From: Parabacteroides distasonis
Lineage (GTDB): Bacteria; Bacteroidota; Bacteroidia; Bacteroidales; Tannerellaceae
NCBI RefSeq assembly: GCF_004793765.1
Contig: NZ_SRYM01000036.1
Coordinates: forward strand, 1-39,214
Reading direction: 5' to 3'
DNA: 39,214 nt
The notes under the pieces were generated by a model that saw nothing but the letters and a program-made list of their open reading frames with translations, was not told the DNA's origin and made no database searches. The translations under genes were made by a program, and so were the position numbers. Of the stretch, positions 1-8,781 are shown piece by piece. Position 1 is the first letter of the stretch. The number at the start of each line of letters is the position of its first letter.

Positions 1-84
1 TGGGCCAAATTTATTTAATGTTTAACTAGTCCCTATTTTTTATGGGACACTAATGTTTTATCTTATATTATTAACAAAATTACC

Positions 85-1536
85 ATGAAAGAAAACACTA
101 AGAAGGGCGTAAGCCGTAGAGAGTTTTTGGGCCTTTCCGCTCTAGGATTGGCGAGTTTAACAATTCTTCCCAGTTGGGCCATGAATGGCGTTCGTATCGC
201 TCCGAGCGATCGGGTAGTCTTGGGTTTTATCGGCCTAGGCCAGCAAGCGTTATCGGATTTTAAGGGATTTGCCGCATGTCCGGGTGTTCAGGTTGCCGCA
301 TGTTGTGATGTGGATACGATGAAAACAGAGCGTTTCAGAAGACGTGTCGCAGAGTGGCAAGCAGCGAAAGGTATGACCCAGCGTTGCGATAAGTATGAGT
401 TCTATGAGGAAATGCTGGAGCGTAAGGATATCGATGCTATCGAGGTCGCTACCCCAGACCATTGGCATGCTTTGGCCACGATTCACGCTTGCCAATCCGG
501 GAAAGACGTATATTGCCAAAAGCCATTGGCCTATACGATCTCTGAGGGTCTAGCAATGGTGAAGGCCGTGCGTAATAACAAACGCGTACTTCAAGTAGGA
601 AGCCAGCAACGTTCTAGCAAGGAGTTCCAGGCTGCGATCGATATGGTTCAGAAAGGGGCCATCGGTCATATCGAGAAGATATACGCTCGTGTCGGCGAAC
701 CTCCTACGCCGCTGAGCTTGCCGGAAATGCCGGTTCCCGCTAATTTGAACTTCAATCAGTGGATGGGCCCGTTGAATGATCCGAAGATTCATTATCATCC
801 AGATTTGTGTCCTCCTATCTCTTTGGATCCGGATGAGAACGAGAAGCTATGGGGTGCATGGCGTTGGTATCAAGAGACCGGTAACGGTTATACCGCTGAC
901 TGGGGTGCTCATATGTTTGATATCGCTCAAGCTGCTATTGGTATGGATGGTTCTGGTCCGGTTGAGTTTACTCCTAAGGGATACAATGGCACGCAATATT
1001 CAACCATGCGTTATGCGAATGGTATCGTGATGACAGAGCAACCTTATTTGGAAGATAATCCAAATGCGCAGGGTATTAAGTTTATTGGCGATAAGGGCTG
1101 GATCGAGGTAGCCCGTGGATATATCAATTGCTCTGACCAATCCAAGATCCCGGCTGATTTGAAGGACTTGATTGAGAAACGTCCGAGAATGATGACCGAT
1201 GAGGAGCGCAAGAAAGCGTATGCCGAGTATATGAAGAGATTGAAAGATAGCAAGAACAAGAAGGGTGGCAACAATGGTAACTATGAGACCAGTGCTCCTC
1301 ATATGCAGGACTTCGTGGATTGCGTTCGTTCTCGTAAGAACCCGATCGCTCCGGTAGAGGTTGGTTGCAGCACGAATACGCTTTGCTGCTTGCAGAACAT
1401 CGCTCGTGAGTTAGGCCGTCCGGTTAAATGGAATCCGGCTACATTGAGCTTTGGTGATGATAAGGAAGCTGCCGCTCATCGTCTGTATTGGTATCAATAT
1501 CGCAATCCGTACACATTGCCTTATTTCTGTAAGTAA
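85..1536 (+). CDS. Gfo/Idh/MocA family oxidoreductase, Tat-exported
   Basis: Predicted NAD(P)-dependent sugar dehydrogenase of the Gfo/Idh/MocA family, 483 aa. The N-terminus carries a twin-arginine signal (SRREFLGLSALGLAS, residues about 10-24), so the enzyme probably acts in the periplasm. A Rossmann nucleotide-binding region follows (GFIGLGQQALSDF, about 47-59). The family's conserved EKP is read here as QKP (YCQKPLAY, about 143-150), a variation at a position near the catalytic lysine; the lysine itself is kept. The C-terminal half holds the alpha/beta substrate domain with WGAHMFDIAQ. The next gene, 24 bp downstream on the same strand, is another Tat-type sugar protein, suggesting a two-gene operon for oxidising and isomerising a sugar derivative. 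Substrate cannot be told from sequence. The start is supported by the Tat motif immediately after it. Confidence 0.9.
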   Translation: MKENTKKGVSRREFLGLSALGLASLTILPSWAMNGVRIAPSDRVVLGFIGLGQQALSDFKGFAACPGVQVAACCDVDTMKTERFRRRVAEWQAAKGMTQRCDKYEFYEEMLERKDIDAIEVATPDHWHALATIHACQSGKDVYCQKPLAYTISEGLAMVKAVRNNKRVLQVGSQQRSSKEFQAAIDMVQKGAIGHIEKIYARVGEPPTPLSLPEMPVPANLNFNQWMGPLNDPKIHYHPDLCPPISLDPDENEKLWGAWRWYQETGNGYTADWGAHMFDIAQAAIGMDGSGPVEFTPKGYNGTQYSTMRYANGIVMTEQPYLEDNPNAQGIKFIGDKGWIEVARGYINCSDQSKIPADLKDLIEKRPRMMTDEERKKAYAEYMKRLKDSKNKKGGNNGNYETSAPHMQDFVDCVRSRKNPIAPVEVGCSTNTLCCLQNIARELGRPVKWNPATLSFGDDKEAAAHRLYWYQYRNPYTLPYFCK

Positions 1537-1560
1537 ATCTGACATAAACAAGATATCGTT

Positions 1561-2565
1561 ATGGGTAACAGACGGGATTTCTTGAAAAACATAGGCCTTT
1601 TTACCGCCAGCGGATTGCTGGCGGGCAAAGGGCTCTCCGCAAGTGCGGTGAACCATGTGCCGGGGACTATTGGAGAGGCTCATGCAGGTAAGGAGCTTGG
1701 CTTGCAAATCTATTCATTGTCTCAAGAGTTGTATAAGGGCGATGTGGCCGCTAATCTTCGGAAAGTGAAGGATATGGGATACTCCAAACTAGAGTTGGCG
1801 GGTTATGGTAAAGGTGCTGTCGGAGGAGTTCCTATGATGGAATTTAAGAAGATGGTAGAGGATGCCGGTTTGAAGATTGTCAGCTCGCATGTAAATCCAG
1901 TTGACGCCTCGGCCTCTGATCCTCGTAGGGCTATGATTCGTGAATACTCTAAGGAGATTACACCGAAAATAATGGAGTATTGGAAATCTACGGCAGCCGA
2001 TCATGCGAAACTGGGTTGTAAATATTTGATCCAGCCGATGATGCCGACGATTACTACGCACGATGAGGCTAAACTTGTTTGCGATGTTTTCAATCAGGCC
2101 TCGGATGTTATCAAGGCAGAGGGTATCGCCACTGGTTTTGGCTATCATAATCATAATATGGAGTTCAATCGTGTCGCGACGAAAGAGCAACAGGAGAAGG
2201 TGAAGGGAAATCCTTTCGCTGCCTTCATGAAAGTCGGAGACCAGATTTATGACTTGATGCTGAAAGATACGGATCCGAGCAAGGTTTACTTCGAGATGGA
2301 TGTTTATTGGACTGTCATGGGGCAGAACGATCCTGTCGAGTATATGCAGAAACATCCGGATCGTATCAAGGTATTACATATCAAGGATCGTGCCGTATTC
2401 GGCCAAAGTGGTATGATGAACTTTGAGATGATCTTCAAGCAAATGTATGCGAACGGAATCAAGGATTATTTCGTAGAGTTGGAACGGATGCAGGACGGGC
2501 GTACTCAATTTGCGGGTGTGAAGGATTGCGCCGACTATTTGATCAAGGCTCCTTTTGTAAAATAA
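1561..2565 (+). CDS. Sugar phosphate isomerase/epimerase-like TIM-barrel protein, Tat-exported
   Basis: 334-aa protein of the xylose-isomerase-like TIM-barrel superfamily (AP endonuclease family 2 fold). The N-terminus NRRDFLKNIGLFTASGLLAG is a twin-arginine signal, so it is likely periplasmic like its upstream partner. Features of the barrel that can be seen are LGLQIYSLS (first strand), FGYHNHNMEF (metal/substrate histidines), YFEMDVYWTV (acidic metal ligand region), and RIKVLHIKD (histidine/acidic pair), a normal set for this family. It starts 24 bp after the oxidoreductase stop and is followed by a rho-independent terminator, so the two genes form a compact operon. A role in converting a keto-sugar or inositol-like compound with the dehydrogenase is an inference from the family and context. 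Confidence 0.87.
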   Translation: MGNRRDFLKNIGLFTASGLLAGKGLSASAVNHVPGTIGEAHAGKELGLQIYSLSQELYKGDVAANLRKVKDMGYSKLELAGYGKGAVGGVPMMEFKKMVEDAGLKIVSSHVNPVDASASDPRRAMIREYSKEITPKIMEYWKSTAADHAKLGCKYLIQPMMPTITTHDEAKLVCDVFNQASDVIKAEGIATGFGYHNHNMEFNRVATKEQQEKVKGNPFAAFMKVGDQIYDLMLKDTDPSKVYFEMDVYWTVMGQNDPVEYMQKHPDRIKVLHIKDRAVFGQSGMMNFEMIFKQMYANGIKDYFVELERMQDGRTQFAGVKDCADYLIKAPFVK

Positions 2566-2586
2566 AGTAACAATCGATAGATCGTA

Positions 2587-2623
2587 AGCCTCGGGGTTAA
2601 TAGACTCCGGGGCTTTTTTTTTT
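2587..2623 (+). terminator. Rho-independent terminator after the sugar operon
   Basis: The arms agcctcgg (2587-2594) and ccggggct (2607-2614) pair with one G-U wobble, followed by an uninterrupted run of T to 2623. It lies just after the stop of the TIM-barrel gene. Confidence 0.85.
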
Positions 2624-2697
2624 AGCTGTAAGGCAACATAAACGGGTCTATTTTGTTTTTATAAAAAGAAGTTTATATCGCAAAAATCAAGGAAAAG

Positions 2698-5694
2698 ATG
2701 AGTTCTAAGATAAGGAAGATATTGAAACATACGGTGATCGCTATTTTATCGCTGGTCGTATTGTTCCTTGTTTTGAATCTTTTCCTGACAGGTCGTTTGG
2801 AACGGTACTTGAAAAAAGAACTGATAGAACGCACGGCGAAGGCTACGGATGGTTTTTATCGTCTCTCTTTTGATAAGCTTTCTATTAGCTTCTTCAAGGG
2901 AGAACTAAGGCTAGAGGGTATTTCGTTGGAGCCGGATTCTATGGTCTTCGAACATTTGGCCGCCTTGGATAGTTTGCCCGATACCTATGTAAGTACCCGG
3001 ATTGAGGGGATCGATTTTAAGGGGATCAATTTGGTATGGCGATGGAATTACCGGCAACTTCATTTCAATACTTTTGAGATCCGCTCTCCGGAAGTTCGCA
3101 TATACGGTTCTTCCGAATCAAACCCATTAGCTTCCGGACTGGCGGTAGATACGGTAGAACATACCGAATCGAAGACGTTGTACGAAGTGATTTCTCCATA
3201 TATAGACGCCTTGAGCGTAAAGACCTTGAACTTGGAGAATGCCAGTATCTCTTATAATGTGGAAAAACAAGTCTCGCCGATTATCTATACGTTGAATAAC
3301 GTAAGTTTCCATGCGTATGGTTTTATGTTGGATTCTACCTCTTCACGGAGCGGGAAGCTGTTGTATTGTGATAACTTCGATTTTGTCACGAATCAGCCGC
3401 AAACCTTGTTGGTAAATAATGATTTTAGGCTGGAGACGGATAGTATATGCCTCAGTACCCAAGATTCCATTATCTATATCCAAAAAATCCAATTGCTTCC
3501 GCAAGAATTATTGTGGGGAGAGACCAATCGGAAACCTACGAATTATCTGGAAGGTAAAGTGCAAACCGTAGAGATACAAGGGATTCACTTTAGACGGGAA
3601 GATGCCTTGAACCATTTGTCTGCCCGCAATTTTGAGATACAATCTTCGGATATTAAGGTGTATGACTTAACTAGGGAGAAAAAGCTGGCGAATGCCGATG
3701 CGGATTCTTTGGTGCAAGCCTTGTCGTTGTATGATGTGATCTCCCCGGTACTACACAGTATATCCGTGGATCAGATACGGATAGAGCGGACTTCCCTTCA
3801 CTATTCCTTGGCCTTGAAAGGGCAGATAGAGGATTTCTCGATCCCTGAGTTCAATTTCCATGCGGAAGGTCTTCTGATCGACTCCTTGGTAGCTCCGGGC
3901 GAGGAACTGAATTATTTTCGTTCCATTGCGTTTGAGGCGAATGATATACAGGGGATCATGAGAGCCCGTAATCACCGGTTCGATATCAAGCGCTTGGCGA
4001 TGAATACGGCCTCAGGCTCGTTTCATATGGATAGTATATGGCTGCGTCCGTTGTCGGTCCGCTCCCGTAATGATTATTTGTCGGGATGTATCGATACGGT
4101 GCGGATAGACGGGTTGGCGTATGACAAAGGTATTAGTGCGGATTTACTGATGATTCGGTCGCCTCGCTTGGTTTATTATAAAACGCCCTCCGTTGAATCT
4201 TCGGATAAAGGGAAAAGCACATCTGTAAATAGCCGTGTGGATGTGGAAAATTTGTTAAATCCTTTCCTTCAGTATCTTTCCATCCGTAAAATCCAGATTC
4301 AGAACGCAAATGTGACATTGGCCGCTAAAAAAGATTCGATACGTTTTTCAACCCCATTGATTTCATTAGCGGGAATTCGGATTTTCAAGAATAGTATCTA
4401 TCAGATCGGATTCGATAGATTTGATTTATCCGATGGCGATTTTTCTATGTCTTGGGGATCGGATACGACAATATTGCGGACTGAGAGCCAAAAGGATATC
4501 CAATTGGCTTTGGAGAATGTGTTTGTGGATTTGAAGAAGAAGACGTTTCAATTAGGTGATCTTCAGCTACAGACGAAGGATATCGATATACCGTTGGATA
4601 ACGGCTTCTACCGGTTGAAGATCGGGGATCTGGATTTGAGAAAGTCAGGTTTGAGGTTGGATCACGTACATTTAGTCTCGCCTTATTCCAAAATGGAGTT
4701 CGCTTATAAACAGCCTAAGCATCAAGATTGGTTTGACGTGAAGGTTGGGAACGTAAGATTGAACGACGTGGATATTCCCGGATATTTCTCAACCAAGGAA
4801 TTACGTGTGGGGGGACTCTGGATAAACGATGTCTTACTACAAAACTTAAAGAACCGGAAGATCCCGGTGGAGCCTCATATCGTTCCGATGATTTATGAAG
4901 GTTTACAAAAGGCTCCGGTCCGTTTCAAGATAGATACCGCTTCCGTTGCCAATTTCTCCGTGGTTTATGAGGAATTACCCGTTAAAGGTGATAAGCCCGG
5001 TAAGCTTTATTTTACCGATATGAACGGCCAATTTTCAGGTTTGACCAATATCGTTTCCTATCCGGAGCAATTCATCAGATTGCATGCGGATGGGAACCTG
5101 ATGGGATCGGGGCATTTTACGGCTACATGGCAACTTCCCGTGGATTCATTATATGACCGCTTTCTATTGGATGCCCGTTTGGATAGCCTAGACTTGCTTT
5201 CCTTAAATGAGATCGTAAAACCTCTGGCGCCGGCGGAAGTAGTGAGCGGTTGGGCACAGGATGTGGTCTTTCATATGGATGCCTCAAGCCGGAAAGGACG
5301 GATACGGTTAGACTTCCCGTATCGGAAACTGAAAGTGGCCCTATTGAAAGAGAAAGACGGAGAGACCACACAAAAAGGTTTCTTGTCGAGATTGGCGAAC
5401 TTGGTCTTACGGGATAATAATCCGGCTCATCCGGAGCGAAAAGATAGTAAATTGCATAAGGTCGATATGGAAATTGTGCGAGATCCCTATCATTCCACGT
5501 TCAACTATCTATGGCAGATGCTAAGACCAGCCTTGGTGGAATCCGTAGGAGTCTCGAAAAAAGAACAGGATGCGGCCTTGAAAGTGGCAGGTTTCTTCAC
5601 GAAGGTAAAGCGCTTTTTCGGTCTCGATAAAAAGAAAGATAAGCGGGAGGAGATTGATACAAATAATAAGGAAATAGAATCTTTAAAAGAATAA
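2698..5694 (+). CDS. Large AsmA-like inner-membrane-anchored protein
   Basis: 998-aa protein with one N-terminal membrane segment (about residues 11-32, TVIAILSLVVLFLVLNLFL) followed by a very long, beta-rich, non-catalytic region with no further clear membrane helix. The segment after the anchor (LERYLKKELIERTAKATDG, then FDKLSISFFKGELRLEGI) resembles the N-terminus of AsmA/DUF748-type proteins, which bridge or tether in the envelope and are related to lipid-transfer proteins such as TamB and YhdP. Many repeated amphipathic strands of the type 'LxLxxVxLxxP' fit this. The C-terminus is highly charged and lysine-rich (KKKDKREE). The gene is preceded by a terminator and followed, 3 bp later, by a small acetyltransferase-like gene. 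Assignment to the AsmA superfamily is by pattern only; substrate and partners are unknown. Confidence 0.65.
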   Translation: MSSKIRKILKHTVIAILSLVVLFLVLNLFLTGRLERYLKKELIERTAKATDGFYRLSFDKLSISFFKGELRLEGISLEPDSMVFEHLAALDSLPDTYVSTRIEGIDFKGINLVWRWNYRQLHFNTFEIRSPEVRIYGSSESNPLASGLAVDTVEHTESKTLYEVISPYIDALSVKTLNLENASISYNVEKQVSPIIYTLNNVSFHAYGFMLDSTSSRSGKLLYCDNFDFVTNQPQTLLVNNDFRLETDSICLSTQDSIIYIQKIQLLPQELLWGETNRKPTNYLEGKVQTVEIQGIHFRREDALNHLSARNFEIQSSDIKVYDLTREKKLANADADSLVQALSLYDVISPVLHSISVDQIRIERTSLHYSLALKGQIEDFSIPEFNFHAEGLLIDSLVAPGEELNYFRSIAFEANDIQGIMRARNHRFDIKRLAMNTASGSFHMDSIWLRPLSVRSRNDYLSGCIDTVRIDGLAYDKGISADLLMIRSPRLVYYKTPSVESSDKGKSTSVNSRVDVENLLNPFLQYLSIRKIQIQNANVTLAAKKDSIRFSTPLISLAGIRIFKNSIYQIGFDRFDLSDGDFSMSWGSDTTILRTESQKDIQLALENVFVDLKKKTFQLGDLQLQTKDIDIPLDNGFYRLKIGDLDLRKSGLRLDHVHLVSPYSKMEFAYKQPKHQDWFDVKVGNVRLNDVDIPGYFSTKELRVGGLWINDVLLQNLKNRKIPVEPHIVPMIYEGLQKAPVRFKIDTASVANFSVVYEELPVKGDKPGKLYFTDMNGQFSGLTNIVSYPEQFIRLHADGNLMGSGHFTATWQLPVDSLYDRFLLDARLDSLDLLSLNEIVKPLAPAEVVSGWAQDVVFHMDASSRKGRIRLDFPYRKLKVALLKEKDGETTQKGFLSRLANLVLRDNNPAHPERKDSKLHKVDMEIVRDPYHSTFNYLWQMLRPALVESVGVSKKEQDAALKVAGFFTKVKRFFGLDKKKDKREEIDTNNKEIESLKE

Positions 5695-5697
5695 ATA

Positions 5698-5958
5698 ATG
5701 GAATATATAGTAAATCACTATCCGGATAAACATCGTTTCGAGGTAGTAGAAGACGGCTTGACAGCCTATGTGGAATATCGTTTAAGAGGAGATGCCTTGG
5801 ACATTATCCATACCATTGTCCCAAAACCCTTGGAAGGGCGTGGGATTGCGGCGACTCTTGTTGAAACAGCTTATAAATATGCGAAGGAACAGGGGTTGCG
5901 CCCTTTAGCTACCTGTTCCTATGCGGTTGTGTGGTTAAAACGCCATCCGGAGTTTTAA
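5698..5958 (+). CDS. Mini-GNAT (YjdJ-type) N-acetyltransferase-like protein
   Basis: 86-aa protein matching the short GNAT fold seen in YjdJ/GTLF3-like proteins. The acetyl-CoA pyrophosphate loop is seen as EGRGIAATLVETAYKYA (about residues 46-62), and the C-terminal CSYAVVWLKRHPEF is the usual ending of the family. It lacks the N-terminal half of classical GNAT enzymes, normal for this subfamily. It begins 3 bp after the AsmA-like gene and is probably co-transcribed. Its TAA stop overlaps head-on with the TAA of the convergent pentapeptide gene: both are read from one TTAA tetranucleotide. Acceptor substrate unknown. Confidence 0.85.
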   Translation: MEYIVNHYPDKHRFEVVEDGLTAYVEYRLRGDALDIIHTIVPKPLEGRGIAATLVETAYKYAKEQGLRPLATCSYAVVWLKRHPEF

Positions 5959-6605
5959 TCCTTGATCGTAATACCTAACATCCTAGCGATGTCCAGTGCT
6001 TGTAAGGAGGTTACGGTAGCACCTTTCAACTCTCCTCCGGGAATCGAGCCAATACGTATACCGGCGATCTCGGAGGAAGTGAGATCGATCCCTTTCAAAG
6101 AGGTCCGGTGAAACTCGGCCTCTACTAAATTACAATGTTCGAATTCTACGTTCGTAAATTGGCAATTGTCCAATCCGCCTCCTCGTAAAAAGCATTGATT
6201 AAAAGATACGTTCCGGAGTTTGCTCATGGAGAAGATTACATAATCTCCTTTGCAATCCCGGATGGTAGTATGATTAAAGATCGATTCGGAGAAATTTGTT
6301 CCGGTAAGTTTACACCCAATGAACTCTACCCGGTAAAAGCCACATCCGGATAAATTTATATTTGATAGATCACAGTTCTTAAATACCACATCGCTAAACT
6401 GAGATTTACGATAATTGCAAGCAATGAAACCACAATTGGTGAATAAGCAGGAATTAACGGATAGGTTCTGTTTAGATACGTCTTCGACGCATAATCCATT
6501 GAAAGAACATTCCGTAAAATCATCCGCTTGTCTGGATATACAATCCATCCAGTCCATATCCTCCCGTAAGTTTTTTACCAATCTAGGCGCTGTTATTTTC
6601 AACAT
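5955..6605 (-). CDS. Pentapeptide-repeat protein
   Basis: 216-aa protein made almost wholly of pentapeptide repeats, the pattern A(D/N)LXX with F or L at the centre of each five (for example CDLSNINLSGCGF, then CKLTGTNFSESIF and CNLVEAEFHRTSL). Such repeats fold into a right-handed square beta-helix; the length is near that of Qnr/MfpA-like DNA-gyrase-protecting proteins, but the family is functionally broad and nothing here proves a gyrase link. Cysteine and asparagine are frequent at the turns. It has no signal peptide or membrane segment, so it is probably cytosolic. It is convergent with the mini-GNAT gene and shares the TTAA stop region with it. Confidence 0.88.
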   Translation of the reverse strand: MLKITAPRLVKNLREDMDWMDCISRQADDFTECSFNGLCVEDVSKQNLSVNSCLFTNCGFIACNYRKSQFSDVVFKNCDLSNINLSGCGFYRVEFIGCKLTGTNFSESIFNHTTIRDCKGDYVIFSMSKLRNVSFNQCFLRGGGLDNCQFTNVEFEHCNLVEAEFHRTSLKGIDLTSSEIAGIRIGSIPGGELKGATVTSLQALDIARMLGITIKD

Positions 6606-6752
6606 CTTATTGTTTCCTATTTAAATTTGGATGGTAAAGATAACAAATTTGGGCTAAATAAACGATATCTTTACTTTATAGTTCATTTTAGCAATATCGG
6701 AAAAGTGTGTTCGGGATAATTCTTCTATTTTAGCCTTGAAATCCTAAGAATC

Positions 6753-7161
6753 ATGCGAATAAAGACAACGACAAAAACAGAGTATCAACAACGTATCAAT
6801 GTATTGGTTGAATACATAAATAATCACTTAGGCGAGGATATCGATCTAAATAAGCTGGCGGAGATATCCGGATTCTCTCGTTGGCATTTTCATCGGATCT
6901 TTGCGGAGTTCTTAGGGGAACCGGTTGGTACGTTTATCGTTAGGATGCGGGTCGAGACGGCCGCTCGGCTTTTGCGTTACACGGAAATACCTGTCAAGGA
7001 GATCGCTTATAAAGTAGGATATGACTTACCCTCTTCTTTGTCTAAGGTTTTTCGCCAGTTCTATGGTATTCTCGCCGGATAAGCTGCGTACCGATATTTG
7101 TATGGAAGTTGCTCCTTCAGCTTGTCCTAAACTTTGGGAGTATATCCGGTGGCATCCTTGA
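6753..7161 (+). pseudogene. AraC-family regulator, truncated by frameshift/deletion
   Basis: The reading frame from 6753 encodes a clear AraC-type double helix-turn-helix (INVLVEYINNHL, LNKLAEISGFSRWHFHRIF, then VKEIAYKVGYD and LSKVFRQFYGI) but stops at 7082 after 109 aa with an unnatural ILAG end. Moving one base forward near 7067 restores the usual family ending FSPDKLRTD, so one extra C in 'attctcgccgg' probably caused a frameshift. The restored frame then runs into antisense of another AraC fragment and stops at 7161, so the normal C-terminal effector domain (often GyrI-like in this arrangement) is missing. The HTH may still be made as a stand-alone 109-aa DNA-binding protein. The start is the first ATG in frame. 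Confidence 0.7.
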
Positions 7162-7246
7162 ACTTACGTTGGAAATGCCGCTGGCAAATGCAAATCTTGT
7201 CGATCAAGGGCGCTAAGGCTGCGCAGGGGGTAAATTCGTGATACAT
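7127..7246 (-). pseudogene. Internally deleted AraC-family (DUF6597-type) remnant
   Basis: A 39-codon reading frame on the minus strand begins MYHEFTPCAALAPLID, the typical N-terminus of AraC regulators with a DUF6597-like sensor domain, then jumps directly to CQRHFQRKFKDATGYTPKV, the last part of the second helix-turn-helix of such a protein, and stops at TAG. Roughly 200 residues between these points are absent. It overlaps the end of the opposite-strand AraC remnant. Translation done by hand from the complement of 7127-7246; family match is from recognition of motifs. Confidence 0.65.
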
Positions 7247-7311
7247 AGTGCTTCTTTCGCTTGTTTTATACGGCGAAGATACTATTAAAAAATCATAGTT
7301 ATGAAATTTTC

Positions 7312-7354
7312 AAAACATAGTTATGAGTTGAACAAATCATAACTATGTTTTTTT
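7312..7354. terminator. Bidirectional terminator hairpin with 15-bp perfect arms
   Basis: The arms aaaacatagttatga (7312-7326) and tcataactatgtttt (7337-7351) are perfect reverse complements around a 10-nt loop, with T-run on the plus side and A-run on the other. It lies 9 bp beyond the msrAB stop and would end msrAB leftward. A third copy of the arm (tcatagttatga, about 7293-7304) lies just to the left and could form an alternative stem. Confidence 0.8.
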
Positions 7355-7362
7355 ATTTGTTT

Positions 7363-8445
7363 TTATAGGAGTGGGAGATAGTCGGCATATCCCTCTTCTT
7401 CCATCTTTGCTTTAGGGATAAATCTTAATGATGCGCTGTTGATGCAGTATCGTAACCCACCTTTGTCGGCTGGGCCATCATTAAAAACGTGCCCTAGATG
7501 TGCATCTCCTGTTTTGCTGCGTATCTCAATCCGTTTCATCCCGTGGGAGAGATCCGTTTTTTCCATCACCAAGCTCTTGTCTATCGGCTTGGAGAAACTA
7601 GGCCATCCGCAACCCGAATCAAACTTATCGGTAGAGATGAACAAAGGTTCCCCGGTCGTGATATCTACGTAGATGCCTTCACGCTTTTCATTCCAATATT
7701 CATTCTTGAAAGCTCTTTCCGTAGCGTTTTGCTGTGTTACCGCATATTGCTCGGCGGTGAGTTTAGAGCGCAATGTCTGATCATCCGGTTTCTGGAATTT
7801 CTTTTGCGATACAGGCTTGTTCGAGGCTTTCCCCTTATTAGCCTTTCGGGCGAAATCGAATAGATCCGGGTTTATGTGGCAATAACCGTCCGGGTGTTTA
7901 TCTAAATAATCCTGATGATAGTCTTCTGCCGGATAGAAATTACTTAATGGCTGAATCTCTACGACGATGGGCTTGGAATAATTCTTGGCCAATGCCTCCA
8001 CGGTCTCTTTGATGATCGGCAGATCGTCCGTATTCGTATAATAGATGCCGGTACGATACTGTGATCCGATATCGTTGCCTTGCCGGTTGATACTTGTCGG
8101 ATCTATCGTCTTGAAGAATAGTTCGATCAATAACTTCAAATCGGCTTGTTGCGGATCGTAGTTAACTTCCACTGTCTCGGCGAATCCGGTATTATCGTTA
8201 CACACTTGTTCGTAAGTCGGTTTTTTGATACTCATCTTCCCGTTTGCGTAACCTACTCGGGTATTCGTAACGCCATCGATTTGCTTCATGAAATGTTCTG
8301 TTCCCCAGAAACATCCACCGGCAAAATAAATTTCACTTTGGGTATTCATTCTTGTTGTTTTTGAAAGTTGATCACTCATTGTCGTTCTCGCGATTGCTAG
8401 TCCGTTTGATACTAGCAAAGCTATAAATAAAATTAGATGTTTCAT
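7363..8445 (-). CDS. msrAB: Bifunctional peptide methionine sulfoxide reductase MsrA/MsrB
   Basis: 360-aa fusion that reduces both S- and R-methionine sulfoxide in oxidised proteins. A signal peptide-like N-terminus ([19 protein letters not shown]) suggests export, in line with periplasmic MsrAB proteins. The MsrA domain comes first with its catalytic cysteine in GGCFWGTE (C45); the MsrB domain follows from about residue 225 with GCGWPSF and the catalytic [11 protein letters not shown] (C334). The CxxC pairs that bind zinc in many MsrB proteins are not present ([13 protein letters not shown] stands in that place), so this is the zinc-free type. A small ORF sits 14 bp upstream on the same strand and a strong hairpin follows the stop. 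Confidence 0.95.
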   Translation of the reverse strand: MKHLILFIALLVSNGLAIARTTMSDQLSKTTRMNTQSEIYFAGGCFWGTEHFMKQIDGVTNTRVGYANGKMSIKKPTYEQVCNDNTGFAETVEVNYDPQQADLKLLIELFFKTIDPTSINRQGNDIGSQYRTGIYYTNTDDLPIIKETVEALAKNYSKPIVVEIQPLSNFYPAEDYHQDYLDKHPDGYCHINPDLFDFARKANKGKASNKPVSQKKFQKPDDQTLRSKLTAEQYAVTQQNATERAFKNEYWNEKREGIYVDITTGEPLFISTDKFDSGCGWPSFSKPIDKSLVMEKTDLSHGMKRIEIRSKTGDAHLGHVFNDGPADKGGLRYCINSASLRFIPKAKMEEEGYADYLPLL

Positions 8446-8459
8446 ATACTTTTTCTTTA

Positions 8460-8597
8460 TTATCGTAAAGGGATGAGATCCATTATATTATATAACCAGA
8501 ATGGCAGGAAATGGTTCTCCACCAAAGGCTTGATCCCGGCGGCCTCGGTCGGGGTGAATTTAAAGAAACTGATAATTGATTTCATGTTCTTGTTCAT
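8460..8597 (-). CDS. Small ORF (45 aa) upstream of msrAB
   Basis: On the minus strand an ATG at 8597 opens 45 codons ending with TAA at 8460: it starts [20 protein letters not shown] and ends [15 protein letters not shown]. It is not long enough to be significant by length alone, but composition ([20 protein letters not shown]) is protein-like rather than random, the start lies after an A-rich leader, and the stop is 14 bp before the msrAB start on the same strand. It may be a small co-transcribed protein or a leader peptide. I do not recognise the family. The short C-terminal segment is hydrophobic and could associate with membrane. Confidence 0.5.
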   Translation of the reverse strand: MNKNMKSIISFFKFTPTEAAGIKPLVENHFLPFWLYNIMDLIPLR

Positions 8598-8725
8598 CTT
8601 AATGTTTAATCTATAATCCGTAATTTTTGTTCTTTGATAATTTAGTCTGTCGTTATGAGAAAAACTGACAAGATTTGTTGCGTAAATAACTAATTCATGA
8701 TTGAACGTATTGTTTTTCTTAATTG

Positions 8726-8733
8726 TATATTTG
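8726..8733 (+). promoter_or_regulatory. Bacteroidota -7 element for the 8782 gene
   Basis: TATATTTG fits TAnnTTTG, about 50 bp before the start codon, with TTG triplets upstream that may serve as the -33 element. Confidence 0.55.
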
Positions 8734-8781
8734 TAGCTGAGATTACATTAATGGGATAAAAGTATATGGAGGCTTAGGACA

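Noticed and set aside
1789-2355. A 188-codon open frame opposite the TIM-barrel gene
   Set aside because: Antisense to a clearly conserved coding sequence; the translation is low-complexity, histidine/isoleucine-rich and resembles no protein.
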